A stretch of DNA of 64,000 nt. Origin: Rhizobium sp. BK316. Its GTDB lineage: Bacteria; Pseudomonadota; Alphaproteobacteria; Rhizobiales; Rhizobiaceae. The DNA lies in contig NZ_JACHZR010000001.1 in NCBI RefSeq assembly GCF_014193695.1, positions 719,309-783,308 of the forward strand, in the 5' to 3' direction. A program made the translations under genes and the position numbers. Position 1 is the stretch's first letter. Each line of letters begins with the position of its first letter. Positions 8,616 to 16,836 of this stretch are shown piece by piece. The notes below the pieces were generated by a model. It ran no database searches and had not been told where the DNA came from. It worked only from the letters and a program-made list of their open reading frames with translations.

Positions 8616-9454
8616 CTGCCCTCCTTGTGGAATGCGTGTTGTGGGTCGGCCCTGCCCTCCGCCATGCGGTGGCGACCGATCGGCAGCATGATAGGCCGGC
8701 CGGATGTGGGATCGGTGATGATGCGGCTTTGAAGGCCAAAGACCTGTCGCACATTGTCTTCCGTCAGCACATCCTGCGGCAGACCGGACACGTGGACGCT
8801 GCCATCCGTCATGGCGACGAGGTAGTCTGCGTAGCGCGCCGCGAGATTGAGATCATGCAGCACCATGACGACGGTGGTGCCGCGCGCATGGTTGAGATCG
8901 GTCAGGAGGTCCAGAACCTCGACCTGATGACTGATGTCGAGAAAGGTCGTCGGCTCGTCGAGCAGCAGGATTTCCGTCTGCTGCGCCAGCGCCATCGCAA
9001 TCCACACGCGCTGGCGCTGCCCGCCCGAGAGCTCGTCGACCGGCCTTTCGGCAAGATCAGAAGTGTTTGTGGCGGTCAGCGCGGCGTCCACTGCCTCGTC
9101 ATCCGCACGGGTCCAGCGTGAAAACAAGCTCTGATGCGGATGGCGCCCGCGGCTCACGAGATCGGCGACGGTAATACCCTCCGGCGCGATCGGCGATTGC
9201 GGCAACAGACCCAGCGTGCGGGCAAGGTCGCGCGGCGGCGTGCGATGGATCGACTTGCCGTCGAGCAGCACTTGGCCCTTGCGCGGCGAAAGCAGCCGCG
9301 ACATGGCGCGCAGCAGCGTGGACTTGCCGCAGGCGTTCGCCCCGACGATGACGGTTATCTTGCCGGGAGGCACGGCGAGATCAAGTCCATGCAGGATCTC
9401 GTCTTCGCCATAACCTGCGGAAAGCCCGGTGGCTGTGAGGGTATGGACGGTCAT
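8612..9454 (-). CDS. Ferric-siderophore ABC transporter ATPase (FecE/FhuC type)
   Basis: A 280-residue ATPase of the iron-siderophore importer. Walker A GANACGKST is at residues 38-46, LLPQSPIAPEGITVADLV gives the Q-loop and helical region, signature LSGGQ at 142-146, Walker B LLLDEP at 163-168, D-loop FLDISHQ, and VLHDLNLAARY with the switch histidine, all as in FecE/FepC. It overlaps both neighbours by 4 nt, so translation is probably coupled through the operon. It should assemble with the two permeases at 9.4-11.5 kb. Confidence 0.95.
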   Translation of the reverse strand: MTVHTLTATGLSAGYGEDEILHGLDLAVPPGKITVIVGANACGKSTLLRAMSRLLSPRKGQVLLDGKSIHRTPPRDLARTLGLLPQSPIAPEGITVADLVSRGRHPHQSLFSRWTRADDEAVDAALTATNTSDLAERPVDELSGGQRQRVWIAMALAQQTEILLLDEPTTFLDISHQVEVLDLLTDLNHARGTTVVMVLHDLNLAARYADYLVAMTDGSVHVSGLPQDVLTEDNVRQVFGLQSRIITDPTSGRPIMLPIGRHRMAEGRADPQHAFHKEGR

Positions 9455-10491
9455 AGCGAGCCTCCGGTCCGGTTGACGCGCACAATCAGGAAAATCAGGT
9501 AGGGCGCGCCGAGCGCACCGGTGACGACACCGACCGGATAGCGGCTCGGCAGCAGGAACTGACCCGCATAATCGCCCGCCAGCACCAGCACCGCACCGAC
9601 AAGGGCGGCGGGAACGAGGATCGAGCCGTTATTTCCAACGATGCGGGCGGCAATCGGCCCCGACAGGAAGGCGACGAAGGCGATCGGGCCTGTCACAGCC
9701 GTTGCCGAGGCGATCATGCCGACGGCGGCGATGATGACCATGACGCGCGTGCGCGACACGCCGACACCAAGGGCGGCAGCCATATCATCTCCGAGCCGCA
9801 ACGCTTCCAGGTCGCGTGTGCGGCTGAGCAGCAATCCGCCAAAAACGGCAAGCGCCAGAAGCAGCGGAGCCGCCTGGTCAAGCTGGGCGCCGTTGACGCT
9901 GCCCGTCAGCCAGCGGATCGCTTCCTGCAGGCTCCAGGCCGGCGCCTGCGACAGGATATAGGCGATGACGCTTTCCAGCATCGCGGATACGCCGATGCCG
10001 ACGAGGATGAGCCGTGTGCCCGCCACTCCGTTGCGGAATGACAGGCCATAGACCAGCAGCGCCACGCCGAGCCCCGCAATGACGGCGACGACGGAAACGA
10101 TCGGCCCTTTCAGCGACAAGACGACGATGACGAAGACCGCTGCCGCACTCGCCCCCGAACTGATGCCGATAATATCGGGGCTTGCGAGCGGATTGCGCAA
10201 CATGATCTGGAAGGCGACGCCACCGAGCCCGAAGCTCAGGCCGGCGAGCACCGCAAGTGCTGCTCGCGGCAGCCTCAGCTGTCCAACGGCAAAGGCCGCT
10301 CCCTGCACATTCTCACCGAACAACACGCGGATGACATCGCTGGGCGAGGTGAAGGATTGGCCAAACGACAGAGTAAGCGCAAAGAGCGCGACGACGAGGC
10401 AGAGCAACAGAAAAACCATGAACACATGCCGACGCGCCCTGCGGCGGCGGTTGTCGATGATGCTATCGAGGGAAGAGACAGGCACGGTCAT
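9451..10491 (-). CDS. Ferric-siderophore ABC permease (FecD type)
   Basis: A 346-residue inner-membrane permease of the FecCD family with about ten hydrophobic segments. Family signatures include LRLPRAALAVLAGLSFGLGGVAFQ, the RNPLASPDIIGISSGA motif that contacts the ATPase, and GPIAFVAFLSGPIAARIVG near the end. It forms a heterodimer with the next permease. Start and stop overlap its neighbours by 4 nt each, and it is in the iron-uptake operon. Confidence 0.94.
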   Translation of the reverse strand: MTVPVSSLDSIIDNRRRRARRHVFMVFLLLCLVVALFALTLSFGQSFTSPSDVIRVLFGENVQGAAFAVGQLRLPRAALAVLAGLSFGLGGVAFQIMLRNPLASPDIIGISSGASAAAVFVIVVLSLKGPIVSVVAVIAGLGVALLVYGLSFRNGVAGTRLILVGIGVSAMLESVIAYILSQAPAWSLQEAIRWLTGSVNGAQLDQAAPLLLALAVFGGLLLSRTRDLEALRLGDDMAAALGVGVSRTRVMVIIAAVGMIASATAVTGPIAFVAFLSGPIAARIVGNNGSILVPAALVGAVLVLAGDYAGQFLLPSRYPVGVVTGALGAPYLIFLIVRVNRTGGSL

Positions 10492-11531
10492 AATTCACGC
10501 ATCCGCTGGCGCCGGACGATGGCAATGAAGAATGGTGCGCCGACAAGCGCTGTGACGATGCCGACATCGAGCTCGGCAGGTCTCGCAACGATGCGCCCGA
10601 CGATATCGGCTGCGAGCAACAGGCTGGCGCCGCCGATCGCGGAAAAGGGCAAGAGCCAGCGGTGATCGATCCCGACCAGCAGGCGGCAGAGATGCGGCAC
10701 GACGAGGCCGAGAAAGCCGATCGGACCGCAGACCGCCGTGGTCGCGCCGCAGAGAAGGATGGCGCCGAGTGCTGCAACGCCGCGGGCAAGCGCCACGCGT
10801 TCGCCAAGGCCGGCCGCCAGCTCATCGCCGAGCGCCAGCGAATTCAATTTTCGCGCCGACAGCAGGCTGATGAGGAAGCCGATCGCCAGAAACGGCAGAA
10901 CAGGAAGGATGCGCTCAAAGGTCGCCCCGCCGACCCCGCCGATCTGCCAAGAGCGGATGCCGCCGGCGATGTCATTGCGCGGCAGCACGACGGCAATGAC
11001 CATGGAGGCGAAGGCGACCGAGGTCGCTGCGCCGGAAAGCGCCAGTTTCAGGGGCGTTGCGCCGCCGCGTCCGAGCGAGCCGATCGTATAGACGAAGACC
11101 GCCGAACATCCGGCGCCGAGGATCGCCGTCCAGATATAGGCCTCGTTCGACGAGATATCGAACCACGCGACCGCAACGACGACTGCGAGCGATGCGCCCA
11201 TGTTAACGCCGAGAATGCCGGGATCAGCAAGCGGATTGCGTGTCACCCCCTGCATAATAGCGCCCGCAAGGCCCAGCGCTGCACCAGCGATGACGGCAAG
11301 CAGCGTGCGCGGAATGCGTACCGTCACCGCCGCCTGGCCGATATTGTTCGCATGCCCGGCCAAGGCGGCGAAGATATCGGCCCAGTCCACGTCGCGCGTG
11401 CCGACCGTGACCGAGAGCGCACAGAGGCACGCAAGAGCCGCGGTGAGCCCGAGAAGCCAGAGGCTGCGAACCTGGTTAGACCGGGCGGATGCTGGCGGCC
11501 GGGATGATGATTTTCGACTGCGCACGATCAT
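10488..11531 (-). CDS. Ferric-siderophore ABC permease (FecC type)
   Basis: A 347-residue inner-membrane permease of the FecCD family and partner of the preceding entry. Diagnostic segments are VRIPRTLLAVIAGAALGLAG, TRNPLADPGILGVNMGA and CGPIGFLGLVVPHLCRLLVG, the last being the coupling region typical of the FecC/BtuC fold. The basic N-terminus (MIVRSRKSSSRPPASARSNQ) precedes the first membrane helix and should stay in the cytoplasm. It overlaps the binding-protein gene by 4 nt. Confidence 0.94.
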   Translation of the reverse strand: MIVRSRKSSSRPPASARSNQVRSLWLLGLTAALACLCALSVTVGTRDVDWADIFAALAGHANNIGQAAVTVRIPRTLLAVIAGAALGLAGAIMQGVTRNPLADPGILGVNMGASLAVVVAVAWFDISSNEAYIWTAILGAGCSAVFVYTIGSLGRGGATPLKLALSGAATSVAFASMVIAVVLPRNDIAGGIRSWQIGGVGGATFERILPVLPFLAIGFLISLLSARKLNSLALGDELAAGLGERVALARGVAALGAILLCGATTAVCGPIGFLGLVVPHLCRLLVGIDHRWLLPFSAIGGASLLLAADIVGRIVARPAELDVGIVTALVGAPFFIAIVRRQRMREL

Positions 11532-12544
11532 TGAGATTTGTCGGGAGACTTTCTGGCGGCGTCTGTAAGCAGTGCCACGTAATCCTTGAGGACCCAGGAG
11601 ATCGATAGCGGCGTCGGATTGGCGGCTGTGCCGACCGGGTCGCGGCCAAGTGTTACGAGCGCGCCCTTGGAAACAGCCGGCATTCTGGCCATCAGCGGGT
11701 TCTTCTTCAGCGCTTCGAGCAGCTGCTGGTTTCCATAGGTCACGACGATATCGACACCATCGAAGGAATCGATGCGTTCGGCGCTGATCGAGCCTGCGAA
11801 CTTGCCCGGCGTGGAGGCCTCGACGACGCTCTTTGGGGACTTCAGCCCGAGATCGGCGAAAAATTTCACGCGCGTATCGTTGGTCGTGTAGAAATTGACC
11901 ATGCTGAGATCGGTCGCATTGAGATGCGTGATGAACATCGCCGACTTACCCTGCAGTTCGGGATGGCCGGCGACGGTCTCTGATATTTCGCCCTCGATCG
12001 TCTTGATCAGCGCTTCGCCTTCTGCGGCCATGCCGATTCCGGCACTGTCCAGTCGGATCATGTCGCGCCAGTCGGTCGACCAGGGCGCATCCGGATAGGC
12101 GACGACAGGGGCGATCTGGCTCAGCGTATCGTAATCGGACCGGCTGAGGCCGGAGTAAGCCGCCAGAATCACATCCGGCCGGGTGGCCGCGACCGCCTCA
12201 AAATCGATGCCGTCACCTTCGTCGAACAGGACGGGCTTTTCGGCGTGCAGTTCCTTGAGCTTGTCGGCCACCCAGGGTAGCAGTCCGTCACCGTCATCAT
12301 CGCCGAAATTGGCAGCCGCAAAACCGACAGGTACGATGCCGAGCGCCAGCGGCACTTCATGATTGGCCCAGGCGACCGTCGCGACCCGCTCCGGCTTCTT
12401 GGTGATGACGGTCGTGCCGAAAGCATGCTTGATGACGACAGGATAGGACGTGCTCTCGTCAGCCCAAACGTTGCCGGGCGCGGTGGCCATCAGCCAGATA
12501 CAAGTTACCGCCAGCTTCGCGGCCAGAAGCAAAAAGCGCAGCAT
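11528..12544 (-). CDS. Iron-siderophore periplasmic binding protein (FecB type)
   Basis: A 338-residue periplasmic solute-binding protein. The signal peptide (MLRFLLLAAKLAVTCIWLMA) ends near GNVWA. The mature part has the type III binding-protein pattern: PERVATVAWANHEVPLALGIVPVGF, then ATRPDVILAAYSGLSRSDYDTLSQIAPVVAYP, a hallmark of catecholate/hydroxamate-type FecB/FepB proteins. I place the start at 12544 because GGCGGAG lies 8 nt upstream; an in-frame start at 12580 would add 12 residues before the signal peptide. It is the first gene of the five-gene operon, and a TGA-N9-TCA box lies 27 bp upstream. Confidence 0.9.
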   Translation of the reverse strand: MLRFLLLAAKLAVTCIWLMATAPGNVWADESTSYPVVIKHAFGTTVITKKPERVATVAWANHEVPLALGIVPVGFAAANFGDDDGDGLLPWVADKLKELHAEKPVLFDEGDGIDFEAVAATRPDVILAAYSGLSRSDYDTLSQIAPVVAYPDAPWSTDWRDMIRLDSAGIGMAAEGEALIKTIEGEISETVAGHPELQGKSAMFITHLNATDLSMVNFYTTNDTRVKFFADLGLKSPKSVVEASTPGKFAGSISAERIDSFDGVDIVVTYGNQQLLEALKKNPLMARMPAVSKGALVTLGRDPVGTAANPTPLSISWVLKDYVALLTDAARKSPDKSQ

Positions 12545-12570
12545 CACGCAAACTCCGCCAGTTTTTAAGT

Positions 12571-12585
12571 TGACCTCCACTTTCA
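12571..12585. promoter_or_regulatory. Candidate RirA iron-responsive operator (TGA-N9-TCA)
   Basis: TGA at 12571-12573 and TCA at 12583-12585, separated by exactly nine bases, fit the IRO-box form (TGA-N9-TCA) described for RirA in Rhizobiales. It lies in the 330-bp divergent region between the siderophore-binding-protein gene (start 12544) and the TonB-receptor gene (start 12875), so it could control at least the leftward operon. The short consensus makes chance matches possible; the iron-uptake context raises confidence. I see no gene in the rest of 12545-12874. Confidence 0.5.
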
Positions 12586-12874
12586 GGTTAATCTACCTGC
12601 GTCAACGGTCATGCCAGCGCTTCAGGGCCGTGGCGTTGAGATTTCCGTGGGATCCTACAAAACACCGGAAATTTACAATACTGGACAATGGCGCTCAAGT
12701 TAGTAGCCGTCGCAGGGGACATCGAACCAACCATTGCGGCTGCCGGTCCGGGAACAAATCTCTCGTTCGCACCGGCCGCCGACATGCCGTTCGGACCGAT
12801 CCTCAAACCGGCATTCCATTCGGCACCCCCTGTCGAAGGGCCGCAACGGCGACACCAAACTCTGGAACGTGAAC

Positions 12875-15004
12875 ATGGACATCGAAAGAACAGGCGCTCA
12901 CTCGCGACAGACCCTTCTCCGCTACCGGAATGCGGTCCTTCTCGGTTGCACGGCGCTTGTCACCCTTGCACCGGGCGCGGTGCTCGGTCAGGAGAGCGGG
13001 AATTCCAATACCGTTACCAATCTCGCGCCCATCGTCATCCAGGGCAGCGGCCTCGATACCGACAATGATTCAAAATCGATCGTCGCGACCAAGACGATCA
13101 GCGGCAACGGTATGGCGACAGACATTCTCGACACACCGGCCTCCGTCTCCGTCATCACCTCGAAGGAAATCCAGGAGCGCGGTGCGCAGGACACCGAACA
13201 GGTGCTGCAATACACATCCGGTGTGACCACCGACTTCTATGGCTCGGACGACCGCTTCGACTATTTCAAGATCCGTGGTTTCGATGCCTATACCTATCGC
13301 GACGGCCTGACGCTCGGCGACTCCTTCGGCGGCATCCGTGAAGAGCCCTTCGCCTTCGAGCGCGTCGAAGTGCTGAAGGGCGCCAATTCCACGACCTTTG
13401 GCGTTTCCGACCCTGGCGGCGCGGTCAACTTCGTGACCAAGCGGCCGAAGAGCGAGCGCTTCGGCGAGGCCTATGTCACCGGCGGCTCCTTCGATCATCG
13501 CGAGACAGGTGTCGATTTTGGCGACAACATCACCGAGGACGATACATTCTCCTACCGCATCACCGGCAAGGTAAAGCGCGCCGACGAGGAATATGACTAC
13601 TCGCAGGACGACGAGAATTTCTTCATGGGCGGCCTGACCTGGCGCCCGAGCGCCGACACCAATCTGACCGTGATCTATGACCACCTGGACAAAAACGGGG
13701 TGCCCGGTAGCGGCGGCCACCCGGTCGGTTCGGATTTTGCGAGAAGCCGCTTCTTCGGCGAGCCTGATTTCAACTATCGCGATGTCAACAGGAACACGCT
13801 GAGCGTCATGTTCGATCATGACCTCGGTTCGGGCCTGACCTTGAGCTCGAATGCGCGTTACAGTAATACCAAGAGCAATTTCGGCTATGCCTATATCTCG
13901 GCGACGCCGACGAACGGCTCGACCATCGCCGACCGCGCCTTCTTCGCCAATGACCAGGCGGTCGAAAACTTCATCATCGATACCCGCCTGCAATATGAGA
14001 CGAACTTCGAGCATGTCGACAGCCGCAGCCTCGTCGGCCTCCAATACAACAATCTCCAATCGGACAATGACGGCTATTTCGGCGGAGCTCCTGGCATCGA
14101 CTGGACAAACCCCGTCTATACCGGCGCACCGACCTCGGTTCCGCTCTACCAGAGCCTGACAAACAACCAGAAGACCACGGCCCTCTATTTGCAACAGGAC
14201 CTGACCTTCTTCGACAAGCTGACCGCCTCCGTCGGCCTGCGCAACGACTGGCTTGACCTTCAGCAGCAGAACAACATGGCTGGCTCGACGACCGACGCCG
14301 ATCTCAGTGAGTTCACCAAACGCGCCGCGTTGAGCTACAAGGTCACTGATCAGGTAGCGACCTATGTCAGCTACGCGGAATCGGTACTGCCGGCCTCGCT
14401 GACGCTCGATCCCGAGCGCGGCGAACAATGGGAAGTCGGCGTCAAATACCGGCCCGACGAATTCCCTGCCCTCTTCAGCGCAGCGGTCTACGACCTGACC
14501 AAGAACAACATCACCCGCACCAATCCGGCGACCGGCTTCCAGGAGACGATCGGCGAGGTGCGCGTGCGCGGTATCGATCTCGAAGCCAAGGCTGAAGTCA
14601 CCGACAATATCAGCCTGACAGCCGCCTATTCCTACATGGTCTCCGACATCGTCGAGAACGGCACACTCGGCAACGAGGGCAACGAAATGTCCTTCGTGCC
14701 CAATCATATCGCCTCGCTCTGGGTCAATTACGGCATCCCCGGCAACGGCTTCCGCGGCGACATGAACTTCGGCCTCGGTGCACGCTACACGGGCTCCTAT
14801 TACTTTAACGACGCCAACACCCAGTCGACGGGCAGCAGCATCGCCTTCGACGCCGCCTTCAGCTACAAGATCCAGGAAAACACATCCTTCGATGTGAACG
14901 TCAGCAACCTCTTCGATGAAAAGCACGTCGCTTATGGCGGCTTCGGAGCGGATTTCTATAACCCGGGCCGTGCGATCTACGCGACGCTGCGCCAGACCTG
15001 GTAA
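12875..15004 (+). CDS. TonB-dependent siderophore receptor
   Basis: A 709-residue outer-membrane receptor that imports ferric-siderophore using TonB energy. Order: a signal peptide (AVLLGCTALVTLAPGAVLGQ, residues ~22-42); a short N-terminal segment; the plug domain (DTPASVSVITSKEIQERGAQDTEQVLQYTSGV, then YFKIRGFDAYTYRDGL and FERVEVLKGANSTTFG); and a ~550-residue beta-barrel ending in the classical aromatic C-terminus (YATLRQTW). Length and motifs fit the FhuA/FoxA-like siderophore receptor class. I chose the ATG at 12875; the frame is open upstream but without signal-peptide logic. It is divergent from the ABC operon and convergent with the AraC gene. Confidence 0.93.
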   Translation: MDIERTGAHSRQTLLRYRNAVLLGCTALVTLAPGAVLGQESGNSNTVTNLAPIVIQGSGLDTDNDSKSIVATKTISGNGMATDILDTPASVSVITSKEIQERGAQDTEQVLQYTSGVTTDFYGSDDRFDYFKIRGFDAYTYRDGLTLGDSFGGIREEPFAFERVEVLKGANSTTFGVSDPGGAVNFVTKRPKSERFGEAYVTGGSFDHRETGVDFGDNITEDDTFSYRITGKVKRADEEYDYSQDDENFFMGGLTWRPSADTNLTVIYDHLDKNGVPGSGGHPVGSDFARSRFFGEPDFNYRDVNRNTLSVMFDHDLGSGLTLSSNARYSNTKSNFGYAYISATPTNGSTIADRAFFANDQAVENFIIDTRLQYETNFEHVDSRSLVGLQYNNLQSDNDGYFGGAPGIDWTNPVYTGAPTSVPLYQSLTNNQKTTALYLQQDLTFFDKLTASVGLRNDWLDLQQQNNMAGSTTDADLSEFTKRAALSYKVTDQVATYVSYAESVLPASLTLDPERGEQWEVGVKYRPDEFPALFSAAVYDLTKNNITRTNPATGFQETIGEVRVRGIDLEAKAEVTDNISLTAAYSYMVSDIVENGTLGNEGNEMSFVPNHIASLWVNYGIPGNGFRGDMNFGLGARYTGSYYFNDANTQSTGSSIAFDAAFSYKIQENTSFDVNVSNLFDEKHVAYGGFGADFYNPGRAIYATLRQTW

Positions 15005-15011
15005 CCGGCCG

Positions 15012-15041
15012 GTCCCGCCTGCATCCTGCGGGTGGGACTGT
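15012..15041. terminator. Bidirectional hairpin between receptor and AraC genes
   Basis: Imperfect stem of 12-nt arms (15012-15023 and 15027-15038, closing GTCCC/GGGAC), followed on the plus strand by TGTTT. It fills the 37-bp gap between two converging genes. Confidence 0.55.
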
Positions 15042-15938
15042 TTACGAACGGATCTGCCGAATCCGCCGCCAGGCGGCAGGTGTATCGCCGACGATCTGGC
15101 GGAAGACCTTGGTCAGATGCGCCTGATCGGAAAAGCCGAGCTGAGCGGCGATATCGGCGACAGCAAGTTCGCTTTCGACGAGCAGCGTCTTGGCATGGTC
15201 GATGCGTTTGCCGAGCTGCCATTGCAGCGGCGTCTTGCCCGTCGTCTGCTTGAAGACATTGGAAAACCAGCTTTCCGACAGGCCGACTGTCTCTGCCATC
15301 TCGGCAACCGTCAGACGGCAATCGCTCAACCGTTCGACGCGGGCGATCAGCTTGTTCATCTGCGCCTGGGTCAGCCGGCCATTCGGTTGTTCGACACCCT
15401 GTCGAGGAATATCCAGCAGACCGCTGACGATACTGCCGACAAGGCTCTCGCCAAAGATCTCATGTTTCGACGGGCTGGAGACCTCGTCGACGACGAGGCG
15501 TGCAAGCGTTTCGAGCGCTCCGGTATCCTGCACCTCGACCGGATTGCGAAGTGCCGTCATCGCCGCGGAATTGCCGACCGACGGCGCGAGATATCTCAGG
15601 AGCCGGTCCTTATGCATATGCAGGTTGAGATGCGAGAAGCGGTGCGTCGTGCCGCTCGTCGTCCACATCGGCATACCGGGCGGAACATAGACCGCCCGTG
15701 TCATAGGCCGGTAATGCTGCTGAAAATCACCGTCGCGATTCGACATGCGGATCTGAGACGAGACATCGCTGAAGAAGATCATGATGCGCGGATCGTCCGA
15801 GAAGTAATAGCCCCTGGCCCCCGGCTGGCTTTCGGCCTCCCAGAAGACACCCACGAGCCCGTCGAACTGGCGCCACTTGACCGGCGCCATGACCCGGATG
15901 CCTTCGGTATGCCAGACCATGGAATGCCAGAAACTCAA
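15042..15938 (-). CDS. AraC-family transcriptional regulator
   Basis: A 298-residue regulator with an N-terminal sensing domain (residues ~15-190) and a C-terminal AraC/XylS domain with two helix-turn-helices: LTVAEMAETVGLSESWFSNVFK and VADIAAQLGFSDQAHLTKVFRQ, ending in the family GDTPAAWRR. Its place beside a TonB receptor and siderophore transporter is typical of PchR/YbtA-like regulators that sense an internalised siderophore, so it probably activates this locus (inference). The start is uncertain: TTG at 15938 is used, and an ATG at 15920 is in frame. A TGA-N9-TCA box lies 73 bp upstream. Confidence 0.88.
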   Translation of the reverse strand: MSFWHSMVWHTEGIRVMAPVKWRQFDGLVGVFWEAESQPGARGYYFSDDPRIMIFFSDVSSQIRMSNRDGDFQQHYRPMTRAVYVPPGMPMWTTSGTTHRFSHLNLHMHKDRLLRYLAPSVGNSAAMTALRNPVEVQDTGALETLARLVVDEVSSPSKHEIFGESLVGSIVSGLLDIPRQGVEQPNGRLTQAQMNKLIARVERLSDCRLTVAEMAETVGLSESWFSNVFKQTTGKTPLQWQLGKRIDHAKTLLVESELAVADIAAQLGFSDQAHLTKVFRQIVGDTPAAWRRIRQIRS

Positions 15939-16010
15939 ACTATGGATCCATCCTTACTCGGCATCGTCGATATCGTGCTTTCCATCCCGGCTTCTAAGCC
16001 AAAAATAACA

Positions 16011-16025
16011 TGAGTTCAATTATCA
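16011..16025. promoter_or_regulatory. Candidate RirA operator upstream of the AraC regulator
   Basis: TGA-N9-TCA sits inside a longer perfect dyad: AACATGA at 16007-16013 and TCATGTT at 16023-16029. It lies 73 bp upstream of the AraC start, a position suited to iron repression of the regulator. The extra flanking symmetry makes it a better candidate than the box at 12571. Confidence 0.55.
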
Positions 16026-16126
16026 TGTTTATAGAACGTGGCAAGCGGCGATAGAGGGCCGGTGTGTGATCGCTGTAAAAAATATGATTACGCTCTTGGG
16101 GATAGCCGGCAGATGAGGCCAAGCGC

Positions 16127-16290
16127 CAAAAAAATAAGGCGCCTGCCGAGGGAGGAGATCCGGCAGACGCCTTTTATGACGCGTGGCGGCGGGAGGAGGA
16201 TGCCACCACGTAGACGCTGGCTCGGGAGGAGGTAAGCCGCGTCTCGGACAAAGCGACGAGGGAGGAGTTTCATCGCTTCGTTGAAAGGAG
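16127..16290 (-). ncRNA. Tandem array of four CUCCUCCC-loop hairpins (cuckoo/CcsR-like sRNAs)
   Basis: On the minus strand four consecutive stem-loops each expose CTCCTCCC in the loop. In transcription order: 16251-16278 (stem AAGCGA/TCGCTT), 16212-16244 (AGACGC+GGCT with AGCC+GCGTCT), 16179-16211 (ACG+GTGGC with GCCAC+CGT) and 16136-16173 (AAGGCG+CTGCCG with CGGCAG+CGCCTT). Loops are 12-14 nt. The last stem is followed by TTATTTTTTT, an intrinsic terminator. Stem sequences differ while the loop motif is kept, which indicates selection on the loop. This is the signature of the cuckoo RNA/CcsR family of alphaproteobacterial sRNAs, typically found near DUF1127 genes, as here (16433-16579). The loops are complementary to Shine-Dalgarno-like GGAGGAG. 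Function here is inferred. Confidence 0.85.
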
Positions 16291-16300
16291 ATATACGCTG

Positions 16301-16337
16301 AGCCTTGCCACTCTTCTAGGCACATATTTGCAAGGCT
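16301..16337. repeat. Inverted repeat just upstream of the sRNA hairpins
   Basis: A perfect 8-bp inverted repeat (AGCCTTGC at 16301-16308, GCAAGGCT at 16330-16337) with a 21-nt spacer. It lies between the DUF1127 terminator and the first CTCCTCCC hairpin. It may be a fifth RNA element, or an operator near the promoter of the sRNA array. Confidence 0.5.
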
Positions 16338-16374
16338 GCCATGCGCCATGCGTCAGGCGAAAGGCTCGCCAAAT

Positions 16375-16412
16375 AAAAACGCGCCCGCCTTGGGAAAGGC
16401 GAGCGCGTTTTT
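16375..16412. terminator. Strong bidirectional terminator after DUF1127 gene
   Basis: Arms 16375-16391 and 16396-16412 pair with a single mismatch around a GGGA tetraloop. The stem has A5 on one side and T5 on the other, so it can terminate either strand. It separates the DUF1127 gene from the hairpin array on the minus strand, so the array needs readthrough, processing or its own promoter. Confidence 0.85.
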
Positions 16413-16432
16413 GAATTCATTCAGCAGCGGTC

Positions 16433-16579
16433 TTAGCGGCCGATGGCTGCGCGTGCGACGTCACGGATATCGCCACGTGCGATGCCCAGATCGTTCAGCT
16501 CGCGGCTCGACATACGGCCAAGCTCAGCAACGGTTTGACGATACTTGCGCCAGTTGTTGAAGGTGCGTGCGATGCTCAT
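16433..16579 (-). CDS. DUF1127 small arginine-rich protein
   Basis: A 48-residue protein beginning MSIARTFNNWRKYRQTVAEL and ending DVARAAIGR. It has the DUF1127 pattern: W-R-x-Y-R/x-T-x-x-E-L-x-R-M-S-x-R-E-L-x-D-L-G-I-x-R-x-D-I. Such proteins are short, basic, often stress-induced, and bind RNA or affect sRNA turnover in several alphaproteobacteria (the CcaF1 and Agrobacterium DUF1127 studies). AAAGGGGATTAAA precedes the ATG. Genomic pairing with CTCCTCCC-loop sRNAs downstream on the same strand repeats the arrangement known in Rhodobacter. Too short to appear in ordinary long-frame lists. Confidence 0.92.
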   Translation of the reverse strand: MSIARTFNNWRKYRQTVAELGRMSSRELNDLGIARGDIRDVARAAIGR

Positions 16580-16836
16580 TTTAATCCCCTTTCCGTGGAC
16601 CCAGCGACAGCTGCCAGATAGCGGCGCTTCGTTCGCTTCGATGAGAAGTATATAATATGGGACTGCGAGGAGGAGTAGCGTTCAGACTACAGCTCACCTA
16701 TGCATCTGATGCATGGCTAAATGAGACGACAGCCTATTCCAGTGCCGTTCCCCTATCCGCGCGTATAGTTGAAGGAAGACCGGCCGAACCCCACGTGAGC
16801 TTTACAATCGTCCAATGCCGGTCAGGGACACATCCG

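Noticed and set aside
13070..14926. A 618-codon open frame on the minus strand
   Set aside because: It lies wholly antisense to the TonB receptor, which has clear signal peptide, plug and barrel motifs. It is a shadow caused by GC-rich codon usage.
16029..16349. A 106-codon minus-strand frame over the hairpin array
   Set aside because: Proline/arginine-rich reading that results from the repeated CTCCTCCC loops; stem pairing explains the sequence better than coding.
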